The notes: generated from the sequence alone by a model not told the origin. A stretch of DNA of 64,000 nt from Doryteuthis pealeii (GCA_023376005.1 CM042181.1:18931305-18995304); one strand, 5' to 3'; counted from the stretch's first letter, positions 10,987-22,790 are shown. A program made the numbers and translations.

Positions 10987-11317
10987 ATTGATTTTTCTCG
11001 ATTTGTTTAGCCTTACATTTAAGTAGTTAAATCCCGCCTAATTAACCATAAATGAATTAACTTTCAAAAAAATTAGGTCTGACTAAAATTAAAAGCACAT
11101 ATTCTCCCAAATACACTGTCGGCTGAAAATAGCTAGAGTTGTTTACATTTGCATAAGGTCGTGCGATAAAAGTCTCCAAAGAGGAATATAAGTGCTACTA
11201 ATACCTAAACAAAGCGAGAAAAATTGCGATTTCCGTTTGGCGTGATGGTAAGAAGCTGGCGTGCCGTTTTGACACAAAGGTTTCGAGTCACACGCGGGGC
11301 AATCTTTGTATCTATAG

Positions 11318-11359
11318 CTCTGCTGATGAGACCTAATAGGTCGAAATATATATTCAGAG
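11318..11359 (+). ncRNA. Type I hammerhead ribozyme (tandem copy 2)
   Basis: Same core as the copy at 10945: CTCTG/CAGAG stem I, CTGATGA at 11323, stem II GACCT-AAT-AGGTC, GAAA, ATATATAT, cleavage after T11354. With copy 1 it bounds a 373-nt monomer (10982-11354). Confidence 0.85.
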
Positions 11360-11467
11360 ATTGATTTTTCTCAATTTGTTTAGCCTTACATTTAAGTAGT
11401 TAAATCCCGCCTAATTAACCATAAATGAATTAACTTTCAAAAAAATTTGGTCTGACTAAAATTAAAA

Positions 11468-11507
<40 letters not shown>

Positions 11508-11524
11508 AGTAAACAAACAAACAT

Positions 11525-11905
11525 TGTGTTTTGATATGGCGTTTTTAGCCGACAATTTTTGGGAGAATATGTGCTTAATTGAAGTCATACCTAATTTTGA
11601 AAATTAATTAATTAATAATTAATGAATTAGGCGGGCATACCAATTCAAATGTAAGGCTAAACAAATCAAGAAAAATCAATCTCTGTATGTACATTTCGGC
11701 CTATTAGGCCTCATCAGCAGAGCTATAGACAGGAAGACTGCTTTGTGTGTGATTCAAACCCTGACTCTCAAGCTGACAGGCGGGGACTCTAACCATTACA
11801 CCAGCTGTTTTTTCCCAGATTTTTCGTTTGTTTTGAAGTAGGTTATATTCCACTTATGGTGACTTTACTACACAACAGTATGAGAAGTAAACAAACAAAT
11901 ATATA
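11525..11905 (-). mobile_element. tRNA-Asp/hammerhead repeat
   Basis: Minus unit: head from about 11905 with tRNA-Asp-like segment (11805-11745), hammerhead 11722-11681, AT-rich tail ending near 11545 in the same GTGCTTAATTG motif as the other copies. Confidence 0.7.
11681..11722 (-). ncRNA. Type I hammerhead ribozyme
   Basis: Minus strand copy identical in core to 4834-4875: CTCTG, CTGATGA, GGCCT-AAT-AGGCC, GAAA, ATGTACAT, A, CAGAG. It faces the tandem pair at 10945-11359 in opposite orientation. Confidence 0.85.
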
Positions 11906-11917
11906 TATATATATACA

Positions 11918-12445
11918 AAGAGAGACACACAGATGGTGACACACAAAGACTCTACATATACAGATAGAGACAGACGTACACAGATTAATAGAGATGGATA
12001 CACATTCAAGAGAGACACACAGATGGAGATACACAGTCAGACGCACGGATGGAGATACAGAGAGACACTAGATATACAAAGATAAAGACACACATAGACA
12101 TAGACAGATGGTTACACACAGTGACACATAGATGGAGAGACACACAACATACACAGAGATGGAGACACACAGTCACTAGATACACAAAGAAAGAGACACA
12201 GATGGAGGCACACACAAACATACACAAGGGGAATAGACAGAGACACACAGATGGATACACACACAAACACTGGATACACAGATGGAGACATTGACAGACA
12301 TACACTAGATACACAAAGAGATACACAACACACAGACAGAGACACACAGAAACACTAAATACACAAAGATGGAGACACATGTAGACAGACAGACAGAGAC
12401 ACACACAGCATTCATAAGAGACAGACAGAGATGGATACACACAGA
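11918..12445. repeat. Degenerate GACACACAGATGGA minisatellite
   Basis: Irregular array of AGAGACACACAGATGGAGA-like words in the intron, merging into the polypurine tract. Confidence 0.75.
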
Positions 12446-12469
12446 GGAACACTGACATTTTAAAAAATA

Positions 12470-12880
12470 AGAAAAAAAGAAAAAGAAAAGAAAAAATGAA
12501 AAGAAAAAGAGAATAAGAAAAAAAGAAAAAAAGAAAAAGAAAAAAAAAAGAAAAAAGAAGAGAAAAAAGAAGAAAAAGAAAAAAAAAAAGAAGAAAAAAA
12601 AGAAAAAAAGAAAGAAAAAAAGAAAGAAAAAAAATAGAAAGAAAAAAGAAAAAAGAAAAAAAGAAAAAAAAGAAAAAAAAAAGAAAAAAAAAAAAAAAAA
12701 GAAGAAAAAAGAAAAAAAAGAAAAAAAAAAAAAGAAAAAAAAAGAAAAAAGAAAAGAAAAGAAAAAAAAAGAAAAAAAAGAAAAAAAAAGAAGAAAAAAG
12801 AAAAAAAAAAGAAGAAAAAAAGAAAAAAAAAAGAAAAAAAAAAAAGAAGAAAAAGTAAAAAAAAGTAAAAAGAAGTAAAT
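12470..12880. repeat. 400-bp polypurine (A/G) tract beside a splice donor
   Basis: Almost unbroken A and G on the plus strand, of AAAAGAAAAA type. On the gene strand it is a polypyrimidine tract starting within about 15-50 nt downstream of the donor at 12894. Minus-strand Phe-rich open frames are artefacts. Confidence 0.9.
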
Positions 12881-12893
12881 CAACGAAACTGAC

Positions 12894-13271
12894 CATAATT
12901 CCCAAAATCCACATTCCATTCTGGCGTAATGACAAAATTTGTCTGCAGTAAATATCGAGGAAAATAAATGGCAGCACAAGCGCCGGCGCCGAGAATTCCA
13001 ACAACCGCAAGAAAGACGCATATCTTTTGGGTTAATGACCATCCATTGCGCACGGTCACTTCTGAGCGGCGGCGGTGAAACTGCAAGGGGCTCCCATTGA
13101 GGTTTTGCAATTCAATTACGTCACTGCTTGACCTCTTACCACTACCGCTCCTCGAAGTGGCCGTGATTTTGGGGTCCCTGTCAAAAAGAATCTCGTCTTC
13201 AAAGTCGTCATCATCACTAAATGTCTGCTGTAGGGGGGCGTACACGACATTGTTTCGCGGTGACGTCGATT
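12894..13271 (-). CDS. FAM234-like exon: cytoplasmic tail and transmembrane helix
   Basis: Exon with acceptor TTCCAG before 13271 and donor ATG|GTCAGT at 12894; incoming and outgoing phase 1. It encodes about 126 residues. First comes a polar tail with an acidic run (DDDDFEDE) and Ser/Arg-rich stretches (SRSGSGKRSSSD), typical of a disordered cytoplasmic domain. Then follows one hydrophobic helix of about 20 residues (ICVFLAVVGILGAGACAAIY) preceded by RNGWSLTQK. After it comes the start of the extracellular part (TPEWNVDFGNYG). This matches the type II layout of FAM234 proteins, which lack a cleaved signal peptide. The reading frame continues past both splice sites into unrelated sequence, so the open frame is longer than the exon. 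Confidence 0.8.
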
Positions 13272-13329
13272 CTGGAATAAAAAATATTAAAAAAGTTAAA
13301 TATAACAAGCATTAAAATAAAGAGGGAGT

Positions 13330-13643
13330 CTATCCCTTTTTCACTAGTGCTAGACCAGGAAGATTGTTTTTATATTTTTATTGAGGTGTGGCACCACACC
13401 TTCCATCTGGACACTGAAGGTGTCTATCCCTATTCACTCGTGCTAAACCAGGGAGATTGTTCTTTTTCATTTTTACTGAAGTGGAGTACCACACCAACCA
13501 TCAACTCTACACTTTACCCCACAGATCAGATAACTCAAGTTGTGTTACTCATGCGCTGAATTGATGAGGACTAGTATCAAACCCTGAACCTTGTGGTTCT
13601 GAGGCAAATGCTCTACCGACTAAGCTAAACTGGTCCCAGAAGC

Positions 13644-13650
<7 letters not shown>
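13330..13650 (-). mobile_element. SINE-C (tRNA-Lys-like head)
   Basis: Minus strand starts GGACCAGTTTAGCTTAGTCG, GTAGAGCATTTG, with a tRNA-type B-box, then the shared body (ACATGAGTAGCACA, GGAGTGGTACTC). The head resembles tRNA-Lys (TAGCTCAGTCGGTAGAGC in better copies). Other copies: 34435-34635, 40770-41022, 49605-49740, 52610-52845. Confidence 0.65.
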
Positions 13651-13673
<23 letters not shown>

Positions 13674-13677
<4 letters not shown>

Positions 13678-14025
13678 GAAAGTTTTTAGAAAAAACAAGA
13701 TGTTATTAGTTTTGCTAACAGAATCTGTTTCGACCTTATAAAGCGGTCTTTTTCAAAGCAACTATGTTTAAGAGGAAAGACAGAATAAATAAATCGTTAA
13801 TCACGAGGTACAAACAAACGCTCTCGATCAGGGCCAGAATTTTTAAATTTTTGAAAATGCGTATTCTGTGTTCAAAATAAAATAAATTTTATTTTTTAAA
13901 ATTAGAAACATTTTATTATTAGAAAAACTAAATAACATAAATAAAATCATTTTTATCATTAGAAAAACTAAATAACATAAATAAAAACTAATAACATCTT
14001 GTTTTTTCTAAAAAACTTTCTACAC
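13674..14025. mobile_element. Fold-back element with hammerhead-like arm
   Basis: Ends GTAGAAAGTTTTTAGAAAAA and its complement. In the left arm, minus strand: TTGCT, TTGAAAA in place of the core, GACC-...-GGTC, GAAA, ACAG-ATT-CTGT, T, AGCAA, i.e. a hammerhead-like order with a decayed core. Confidence 0.5.
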
Positions 14026-14329
14026 ATATTGTCGGATTCATTTCCATTTTACTTTCATATTGTCTACAGAAAAAACAAAATTGGAATTATTTAATATATC
14101 ACCGGAGGACAAATTTTGAATATAATAAGGACCCTGACACTATGAATTTGTCAACATTACAAATTCCTGAAACTTTCCATCTTCATCAATTGTGCGGTGG
14201 ACTTACTTTTTTAAAACTTGCATTTGTAGCTGGAATACATCTTGAACATTTTTGATATTTTTATACACTTTTACTTCAAACTCTTTTGAGTTTTTCTAAT
14301 GATAAAAATGCTTCTGATTTTTAAAAATA

Positions 14330-14508
14330 ACAGACTGGTTACCTATCCAAGGTTATAGAGCCCAGTCTGCCCTACTAATTTACCCATAGCTGTAGGGAGA
14401 ATATATGGATTCATACCTTTCCCAAGGGTATTAGCGCTATGTGAAATGCAAACATCCTTGTCTAGGATTTGAATTAGGATCGAATTTCCCATGACTCTAA
14501 CCATTATG

Positions 14509-14512
<4 letters not shown>
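14330..14512 (-). mobile_element. SINE-B copy
   Basis: Minus-strand SINE-B with head near 14512 and body TATTTACCCATAGCTG in reverse. Other copies: 27225-27400(-), 27465-27745(+), 27835-28075(-), 40500-40770(+), 42362-42640(+), 50517-50940(+), 54635-54905(-). Confidence 0.6.
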
Positions 14513-14571
<59 letters not shown>

Positions 14572-14644
14572 GTGGAGATGTGAGGAACAATATATATATA
14601 TTGAGCACTTTATTATCATTTCTCCAATAATAATAACAAAGAAT

Positions 14645-14689
<45 letters not shown>

Positions 14690-14704
14690 AGTGGAGATGT
14701 TAGG

Positions 14705-14751
<47 letters not shown>

Positions 14752-14851
14752 ATTCTTTGTTATTATTATTGGAGAAATGATAATAAAGTGCTCAATTACT
14801 TCTGCAAGAGCTGTATTTATTTATTTATAGTTTACAATACATTTAAAAGTC

Positions 14852-14908
14852 CGTTTTACCAATGGTTTCGGAACATCACTTTTAGGTGATTATTCGTCAT
14901 CAGAAACG
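14852..14908 (-). ncRNA. Hammerhead-like motif, fold-back family 2
   Basis: Minus strand: stem I half CGTTT, CTGATGA, hairpin with ATCAC-CTAAAA-GTGAT core, GAAA, palindrome ACCATTGGT, A, stem I half AAACG. The order equals a type I hammerhead, but the closing stem II position is a C-C mismatch, so activity is doubtful. Confidence 0.45.
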
Positions 14909-14925
14909 TTCACTTTTTTTGTCAA

Positions 14926-14982
14926 CGTTTCTGATGATGAACAATCACCTAAAAGTGATGTTCCGAAACAATTGGTAAAACG
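14926..14982 (+). ncRNA. Hammerhead-like motif, fold-back family 2
   Basis: Plus-strand arm of the same fold-back: CGTTT, CTGATGA (14931), ATCAC/GTGAT hairpin, GAAA, ACAATTGGT, A, AAACG. Closing stem II position is U-C. Confidence 0.45.
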
Positions 14983-15059
14983 AACTTTTAAATGTATTGT
15001 AAACTATAAATAAATGAATATATATATATTCAACATATAATTTCACCATTATTAGATAA

Positions 15060-15800
15060 AAAAATCTGGAACATCATCAGTTGGGGGTCTGCAGATGCAA
15101 CAAGGATGTCTTGAAAATTTCTATCATCTGATTAGCAATAAAACCGCCAAATTCATACTTCTAAGAGTTAATAGTACACGCCTATAATAAAAAATTCAGT
15201 TTAAACCGCAACCACTCCTAACATTTGGGCTTAACTTGGCTTCTGAGTATCCATTGTTGTCTAAAAAGGCAGTTAAAATGCTGCTATCTTTTTTACAACA
15301 ATATATTTGTGTGAAAAAAACAAAAAATACATTTTCAGCACCAACAAATATAATGACCATAAATACAGAACTAGATTTTCTGTGCAAAGTGAATTGTATG
15401 AATATCACCAAGAGTTGACAATTTGTGCCAAGCAAATCAAGCACACCCCTCTCACTAATTGTCATTATTCAGTGCAAATATTGGATGTGATTTTCTGTAA
15501 ATATTTTTGATAAACCGTGTCCAAAAAGATAGACCCTGAAATAGAAAGGAGTCCCATTTCCAAAAAGTCTGAAATCCACTGGTTTAGAGGACCCATATAT
15601 GAACACTACATCACTAGTGGACAGGCCCCGACACTAACTTTTTTCATGACCGTCCCGAACAAAAATTCTCAATTTGGGCTTAACTTGGCTTCTGAGTATC
15701 CATTGTTGTCTAAAAAGGCTGTTAAAATGCTGCTATCTTTTTACAAAAATATATTTGTGTGAAAAAAACAAAAAATACATTTTCAGCACCAGATACCAGC
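15060..15800. repeat. Dispersed repeat that hosts the 40-bp satellite elsewhere
   Basis: Contains CTAGATTTTCTGTGCAAAGT, GACAATTTGTGCCAAG, then CAAATCAAGCACACC and GTGTCCAAAAAGATAGACCC. In the copy spanning 18300-23600 the satellite sits between GCCAAG and CAAATCA. A 75-bp segment (TTGGGCTTAACTTGGC...) is repeated at 15226 and 15672. Confidence 0.6.
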
Positions 15801-16107
15801 AATGTTTCCCACACAAAAAAAATCAATAAAAACCTTTTAACCTCCGGATGGAACCTATCCCCGAAGAGTCTAAAATCCCTCTCACCAACATGCATGAAAT
15901 CATCATACCTAAGACACCACCTAAGATTATTAAAATACCGAAAGTGATCCTCGAACTAAGTGAGCTCCCCAAAATAAAACCCATCCTAGTACGTACCAAG
16001 ATAAAATCCACGATATCCAAGAACACCATCCCAACCACATCTACATCTTAACAGATGGCTCTAAGGACAATGATAAAACAGCATTTGCAGAAATTTTAGA
16101 TAAGAGA
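15801..16107. other. Unassigned spacer
   Basis: An open frame (15848-16051, 67 codons, Pro/Ile/Lys-rich) is present on the plus strand, with no family likeness or splice context. Probably chance or old transposon. Confidence 0.3.
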
Positions 16108-16272
16108 ATTGCAAGGAAAGCTCTCCCAAAGAAAGCTCCATTGCAAGGAAAGCTCTCCCAAAGAAAGCTCCATTGCAAGGAAAGCTCTCCCAAAGAAAGC
16201 TCCATTGCAAGGAAAGCTCTCCCAAAGAAAGCTCCATTGCAAGGAAAGCTCTCCCAAAGAAAGCTCCATTTT
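16108..16272. repeat. 32-bp minisatellite, 5 copies
   Basis: Unit TTGCAAGGAAAGCTCTCCCA plus AAGAAAGCTCCA, almost invariant, so recently expanded. Length not divisible by three. Confidence 0.9.
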
Positions 16273-16390
16273 TATATCTGAAGCCCACGTAATCTAGCAC
16301 TCAGTATCATTGTTACGTAGTGCCTTTTCTTTGACGGTACCAAATAGATATATGTTGCATACCCTTCTTTACCGGCACTAAATATCTACA

Positions 16391-16869
16391 TGTTATATAC
16401 TCTCTTACTTCTTATTCTGGTCGTATCTTCTTCTGGCCGGCTTTGCTTCGTCTATCTTCTATCTTGGTCTGCTATATCTTCTAAGGTCTCGTCTGGTCTT
16501 CTATTGAGGATTCTGGGTCTGGTTTCTGTTGGGGATCATTTCTTATCAGAAGCTTTGTGTCATCGTTAGCTTTTAGTAATAAACACAAGACTTCGATTTA
16601 CGATGATGTTACTTTATTCGTAGAACCCCAGACCAGACAATCACGCAGTAAGACTCACATCTTGCTAGCTTCACTTCTAAGTTCTAACTCTAACTAACTG
16701 AGTTGCTTACCCCTTAAACCGGAAGGGAGCCTTCTGGTTCTGTTCCATCCCCAGAACGCAAGGTGAGATCGAGGTCAAGCGCCGTCACTCACCCTCAAGA
16801 CCATCAGTTGCACTAATATGATTTCTACACTATTGTCATAATCATTAGGTATTTAATGATTATGTAACA
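16391..16869 (+). mobile_element. Solo LTR, diverged
   Basis: About 480 bp beginning TGTTATATAC and ending TTATGTAACA. It is related along its whole length to 25524-26009 (shared blocks include CTTCTTATT, TATCAGAAGC, AACACAAG, CTTCGATTTAC, GATTTCTACACTA). An AATAAA signal follows GCTTTTAGT in the middle. No internal element sequence adjoins it, so it looks like a solo LTR. No clear target duplication was found. Confidence 0.55.
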
Positions 16870-16874
16870 ACAGC

Positions 16875-16935
16875 TTACATCTGTGTGGTAAAGTGGGGAG
16901 CTAATGGTAGGTGTGGCACTCCACTTTAGATTCAA
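16875..16935 (+). mobile_element. SINE-C fragment
   Basis: CTGTGTGGTAAAGTGGGGAG...GGTGTGGCACTCCAC matches the body of SINE-C. The stretch from here to 17250 holds nothing else recognisable. Confidence 0.5.
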
Positions 16936-17536
16936 AAACAATCTCACAATGATACCCACAATAAGCCACTATGCCGACTTAAAAATGGTATATGCACAAA
17001 TCAAAATTTGTTCCTGAAAATGAAATAGGATGTTGAAATAAAAACAGATCACCCAATCCCAGCCAGAAGACCAGACAAAATGTTAATTAAAAGGAAGAAA
17101 AAAAACTTACATATCTACCCCCCCCAAAAAAAAATCTTCATATTCTCAGACTTGCTCTCTGTCCCACTATGATTAAGATATAAAAAAAACTGAAAGATCC
17201 TCTCATCATTAAACTCCTGAGTAGATTGGACTACTATATATTGACCATAAATAAAGAACTAGATTTCCTGTGCAAAGTGAATTGTGTGAATATCACCAAG
17301 AATTGACAATTTGTGCCAAGTGTAACATTGCGTATATCTTGACAGTACCAAAATGATATATGTAACGTTGTGGTATATGGTCACAGTACCTAAAGCGTAT
17401 ATATTCACCGTACTAAAAATGTCATTTATCACTCAAGAGTGGTTCCCCTTTGTTTATGTTAGACTTATTTCAAATAAGGTTAATTTATGAGGAAGTGTGT
17501 CCCGGTCTCCTGCCTCAGAAATTGCTACGCGGTGAC

Positions 17537-17571
<35 letters not shown>

Positions 17572-17583
<12 letters not shown>

Positions 17584-17653
17584 TAGAGATGTGAGGAACA
17601 ATATATGTATATATATATATATATATATGTGTGTGTGGAGATGTGAGGAACAA

Positions 17654-17693
<40 letters not shown>

Positions 17694-17863
17694 GAGATGT
17701 GAGGAACAATATATATATATATATATATGTGTGTGTGTTGGAGATGTGAGGAACAATATATGTATATATATATATATATATACATATGTGTGTGTGTGTT
17801 GGAGATGTGAGGAACAATATATGTATATATATATACATATATATGTGTGTTGGAGATGTGAGG

Positions 17864-17924
<61 letters not shown>

Positions 17925-17930
17925 AATTCT
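17572..17930. repeat. ~60-bp tandem repeat with AT microsatellites
   Basis: Six copies of GTGTGT(T)GGAGATGTGAGGAACA separated by ATATAT runs. The same word starts fold-back family 2 at 14570 and 14690. Confidence 0.8.
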
Positions 17931-18180
17931 TTATTATTATTTGAGATATGATTATAAAGTGCTCAATTACTTCTGTAAGAGCTGTAATTTATTTATTTAT
18001 CTATAGTCACCAATACATTTAAAAGTTTGTCTTACCAATGGTTTCAGAACATCACTTTTAGGTGATTATCCGCCACCAGAAACATGAAGAGAAAAAAAAG
18101 TGAACGTTTCTGATGACGGATAATCACCTAAAAGTGATGTTCTGAAACCATTGGTAAAACGGACTTTTAAATGTATTGTA

Positions 18181-18215
<35 letters not shown>
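17925..18215. mobile_element. Fold-back family 2 copy
   Basis: Right neighbour of the 60-bp array, homologous to 14750-15040. It contains one intact hammerhead-like core (18105) and one decayed arm. Confidence 0.6.
18105..18161 (+). ncRNA. Hammerhead-like motif, fold-back family 2
   Basis: Third copy: CGTTT, CTGATGA (18110), ATCAC/GTGAT hairpin, GAAA, ACCATTGGT, A, AAACG. Its inverted partner arm (18020-18085) has CTGGTGG in place of the core and is decayed. Confidence 0.45.
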
Positions 18216-18361
18216 CACCATTATTAGATTAAAAAATCTGGAACATCATCAGTTGGGGTCTGCAGATGCAGCAAGGATGTCTTGAAAATGTATATTTAGA
18301 ACTAGATTTCCTGTGCAAAGTAAATTGTGTGAATATCACCAAGAATTGACAATTTGTGCCA

Positions 18362-21300
18362 AGCGTAACGTTGCGTATATCTTCACAGTACCAAAATGAT
18401 ATGTGTAACATTGCGTATATCTTCACAGTACCAAAATGATATGTGTAACGTTGCGTATATCTTCACAGTACCAAAATGATATGTGTAACATTGCGTATAT
18501 CTTCACAGTACCAAAATGATATGTGTAACATTGCGTATATCTTCACAGTACCAAAATGATATGTGTAACATTGCGTATATCTTCACAGTACCAAAATGAT
18601 ATGTGTAACATTGCGTATATCTTCACAGTACCAAAATGATATGTGTAACATTGCGTATATCTTCACAGTACCAAAATATGTGTAACATTGCGTATATCTT
18701 CACAGTACCAAAATGATATGTGTAATTGCGTATATCTTCACAGTACCAAAATGATATGTGTAACATTGCGTATATCTTCACAGTACCAAAATGATATGTG
18801 TAACGTTGCGTATATCTTCACAGTACCAAAATGATATGTGTACATTGCGTATATCTCACAGTACCAAAATGATATGTGTAACGTTGCGTATATCTTCACA
18901 GTACCAAATGATATGTGTAACGTTGCGTATATCTTCACAGTACCAAAATGATATGTGTAACATTGCGTATATCTTCACAGTACCAAAATGATATGTGTAA
19001 CGTTGCGTATATCTTCACAGTACCAAAATGATATGTGTAACATTGCGTATATCTTCACAGTACCAAAATGATATGTGTAACGTTGCGTATATCTTCACAG
19101 TACAAAATGATATGTGTAACATTGCGTATATCTTCACAGTACCAAAATGATATGTGTAACATTGCGTATATCTTCACAGTACCAAAAATCGTACAAAATG
19201 ATATGTGTAACATTGCGTATATCTTCACAGTACCAAAATGATATGTGTAACATTGCGTATATCTTCACAGTACCAAAATGATATGCCGTATGTTGATATG
19301 TGTAACATTGCGTATATCTTCACAGTACCAAAATGATATGTGTAACGTTGCGTATATCTTCACAGTACCAAAATGATATGTGTAACATTGCGTATATCTT
19401 CACAGTACCAAAATGATATGTGTAACATTGCGTATATCTTCACAGTACCAAAATGATATGTGTAACATTGCGTATATCTTCACAGTACCAAAATGATATG
19501 TGTAACATTGCGTATATCTTCACAGTACCAAAATGATATGTGTAACGTTGCGTATATCTTCACAGTACCAAAAATGATATGTGTAACATTGCGTATATCT
19601 TCACAGTACCAAAATGATATGTGTAACATTGCGTATATCTTCACAGTACCAAAATGATATGTGTAACATTGCGTATATCTTCACATACCAAAATGATATG
19701 TGTAACATTGCGTATATCTTCACAGTACCAAAATGATATGTGTAACATTGCGTATATCTTCACAGTACCAAAATGATATGTGTAACATTGCGTATATCTT
19801 CACAGTACCAAAATGATATGTGTAACGTTGCGTATATCTTCACAGTACCAAAATGATATGTGTAACATTGCGTATATCTTCACAGTACCAAAAATGATAT
19901 GTGTAACATTGCGTATATCTTCACAGTACCAAAATGATATGTGTAACATTGCGTATATCTTCACAGTACCAAAATGATATGTGTAACATTGCGTATATCT
20001 TCACAGTACCAAAATGATATGTGTAACGTTGCGTAATCTTCACAGTACCAAAATGATATGTGTAACATTGCGTATATCTTCACAGTACCTTGCGTATATC
20101 TTCACAGTACCAAAATGATATGTGTAACATTGCGTATATCTTCACAGTACCAAAATGATATGTGTAACATTGCGTATATCTTCACAGTACAAAATGATAT
20201 GTGTAACATTGCGTATATCTTCACAGTACCAAAATGATATGTGTAACATTGCGTATATCTTCACAGTACCAAAATGATATGTGTAACATTGCGTATATCT
20301 TCACAGTACCAAAATGATATGTGTAACATTGCGTATATCTTCACAGTACCAAAATGATATGTGTAACATTGCGTATATCTTCACAGTACCAAAATGATAT
20401 GTGTAACGTTGCGTATATCTTCACAGTACCAAAATGATATGTGTAACATTGCGTATATCTTCACAGTACCAAAATGATATGTGTAAACATTGCGTATATC
20501 TTCACAGTACCAAAATGATATGTGTAACATTGCGTATATCTTCACAGTACCAAAATGATATGTGTAACATTGCGTATATCTTCACAGTACCAAAATGATA
20601 TGTGTAACATTGCGTATATCTTCACAGTACCAAAATGATATGTGTAACGTTGCGTATATCTTCACAGTACCAAAATGATATGTGTAACATTGCGTATATC
20701 TTCACAGTACCAAAATGATATGTGTAACATTGCGTATATCTTCACAGTACCAAAATGATATGTGTAACATTGCGTATATCTTCACAGTACCAAAATGATA
20801 TGTGTAACATTGCGTATATCTTCACAGTACCAAAATGATATGTAACATTGCGTATATCTTCACAGCAACCAAAATGATATGTGTAACATTGCGTATATCT
20901 TCACAGTACCAAAATGATATGTGTAACATTGCGTATATCTTCACAGTACCAAAATGATATGTGTAACATTGCGTATATCTTCACAGTACCAAAATGATAT
21001 GTGTAACATTGCGTATATCTTCACAGTACCAAATGATATGTGTAACATTGCGTATATCTTCACAGTACCAAAATGATATGTGTAACATTGCGTATATCTT
21101 CACAGTACCAAAATGATATGTGTAACATTGCGTATATCTTCACAGTACCAAATGATATGTGTAACATTGCGTATATCTTCACAGTACCAAAATGATATGT
21201 GTAACATTGCGTATATCTTCACAGTACCAAAATGATATGTGTAACATTGCGTATATCTTCACAGTACCAAAATGATATGTGTAACATTGCGTATATCTTC

Positions 21301-22790
21301 ACAGTACCAAAATGATATGTGTAACATTGCGTATATTCTTCACAGTACCAAATGATATGTGTAACATTGCGTATATCTTCACAGTACCAAAATGATATGT
21401 GTAACATTGCGTATATCTTCACAGTACAAAATGATATGTGTAACATTGCGTATATCTTCACAGTACCAAATGATATGTGTAACATTGCGTATATCTCACA
21501 GTACCAAAATGATATGTGTAACGTTGCGTATATCTTCACAGTACCAAAATGATATGTGTAACGTTGCGTATATCTTCACAGTACCAAAATGATATGTGTA
21601 ACATTGTATATCTTCACATACCAAAATGATATGTGTAACATTGCGTATATCTTCACAGTACCAAAATGATATGTGTAACATTGCGTATATCTCACAGTAC
21701 CAAAATGATATGTGTAACATTGCGTATATCTTCACAGTACCAAATGATATGTGTAACGTTGCGTATATCTTCACAGTACCAAAATGATATGTGTAACATT
21801 GCGTATATCTTCACAGTACGATATGTGTAACATTGCGTATATCTTCACAGATACGTTGCGTATAACAGTACCAAAATGATATGTGTAACGTTGCGTATAT
21901 CTTCACAGTACCAAAATGATATGTGTAACGTTGCGTATATCTTCACAGTACCAAAATGATATGTGTAACATTGCGTATATCTTCACAGTACCAAAATGAT
22001 ATGTGTAACGTTGCGTATATCTTCACAGTACCAAAATGATATGTGTAACGTTGCGTATATCTTCACAGTACCAAAATGATATGTGTAACATTGCGTATAT
22101 CTTCACAGTACCAAAATGATATGTGTAACGTTGCGTATATCTTCACAGTACCAAAATGATATGTGTAACGTTGCGTATATCTTCACAGTACCAAAATGAT
22201 ATGTGTAACGTTGCGTATATCTTCACAGTACCAAAATGATTGTGTAACGTTGCGTATATCTTCACAGATATGTGTAACGTTGCGTATATCTTCACAGTAC
22301 CAAAATGATATGATGTGTAACGTTGCGTATATCTTCACAGTACCAAAATGATATGTAACATATCTTCACAGTACCAAATGATATGTGTAACATTGCGTAT
22401 ATCTTCACAGTACCAAAATGATATGTGTAACGTTGCGTATATCTTCACAGTACCAAAATGATATGTGTAACTTTGCGTATATCTTCACAGTACCAAAATG
22501 TGTAACATTGCGTATATCTTCACAGTACCAAAATGATATGTGTAACGTTGCGTATATCTTCACAGTACCAAAATGATATGTCATTGCGTATATCGTACCC
22601 CAAAATGATATGTGTAACATTGCGTATATCTTCACAGTACCAAAATGATATGTGTAACGTTGCGTATATCTTCACAGTACCAAAATGATATGTGTAACGT
22701 TGCGTATATCTTCACAGTACCAAAATGATATGTGTAACGTTGCGTATATCTTCACAGTACCAAAATGATATGTGTAACGTTGTCATATAT
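18362..22790 (+). repeat. 40-bp satellite, about 110 copies
   Basis: Unit: TAACATTGCGTATATCTTCA followed by CAGTACCAAAATGATATGTG, repeated for 4.4 kb with occasional truncated units (e.g. 20085-20100, 22340-22370). A CpG in the fifth position (TAACGTTGCG) alternates with CpA (TAACATTGCG); the CG form dominates the right end (21880-22790). Degenerate copies and the shared ending TTCACC(A/G)TACTAAAAATGTC also occur alone at 17320-17425. No spacers, so not CRISPR. No coding. Confidence 0.95.

Larger units (their letters stand above)
10862..11470 (+). mobile_element. Retrozyme-like tandem hammerhead repeat
   Basis: Two plus-strand units head to tail, hammerheads at 10945 and 11318, then the AT-rich tail to 11470. 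Each has a B-box-like GGTTTCGAGTC before the ribozyme; the second also has an A-box-like TGGCGTGATGG. A 25-bp block in the joining region (11119-11143) is repeated inverted at the left edge (10866-10890). It lies in the FAM234-like intron between 12894 and 10711. Confidence 0.75.
14585..15040. mobile_element. Nested fold-back family 2
   Basis: Outer arms (TTGAGCACTTTATTATCATT and complement, around AT microsatellites) precede inner arms 14825-15012, which carry the two hammerhead-like motifs. A related copy is at 17925-18185. Confidence 0.6.

Noticed and set aside
12006..13042. Phe-rich minus-strand frames of 245 and 334 codons
   Set aside because: They read the polypurine tract and the adjoining minisatellite; only the overlap with 12894-13042 is coding, and that in the exon frame.
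18362..22790. CRISPR-like array
   Set aside because: Units are contiguous without unique spacers, in eukaryotic DNA; a satellite.
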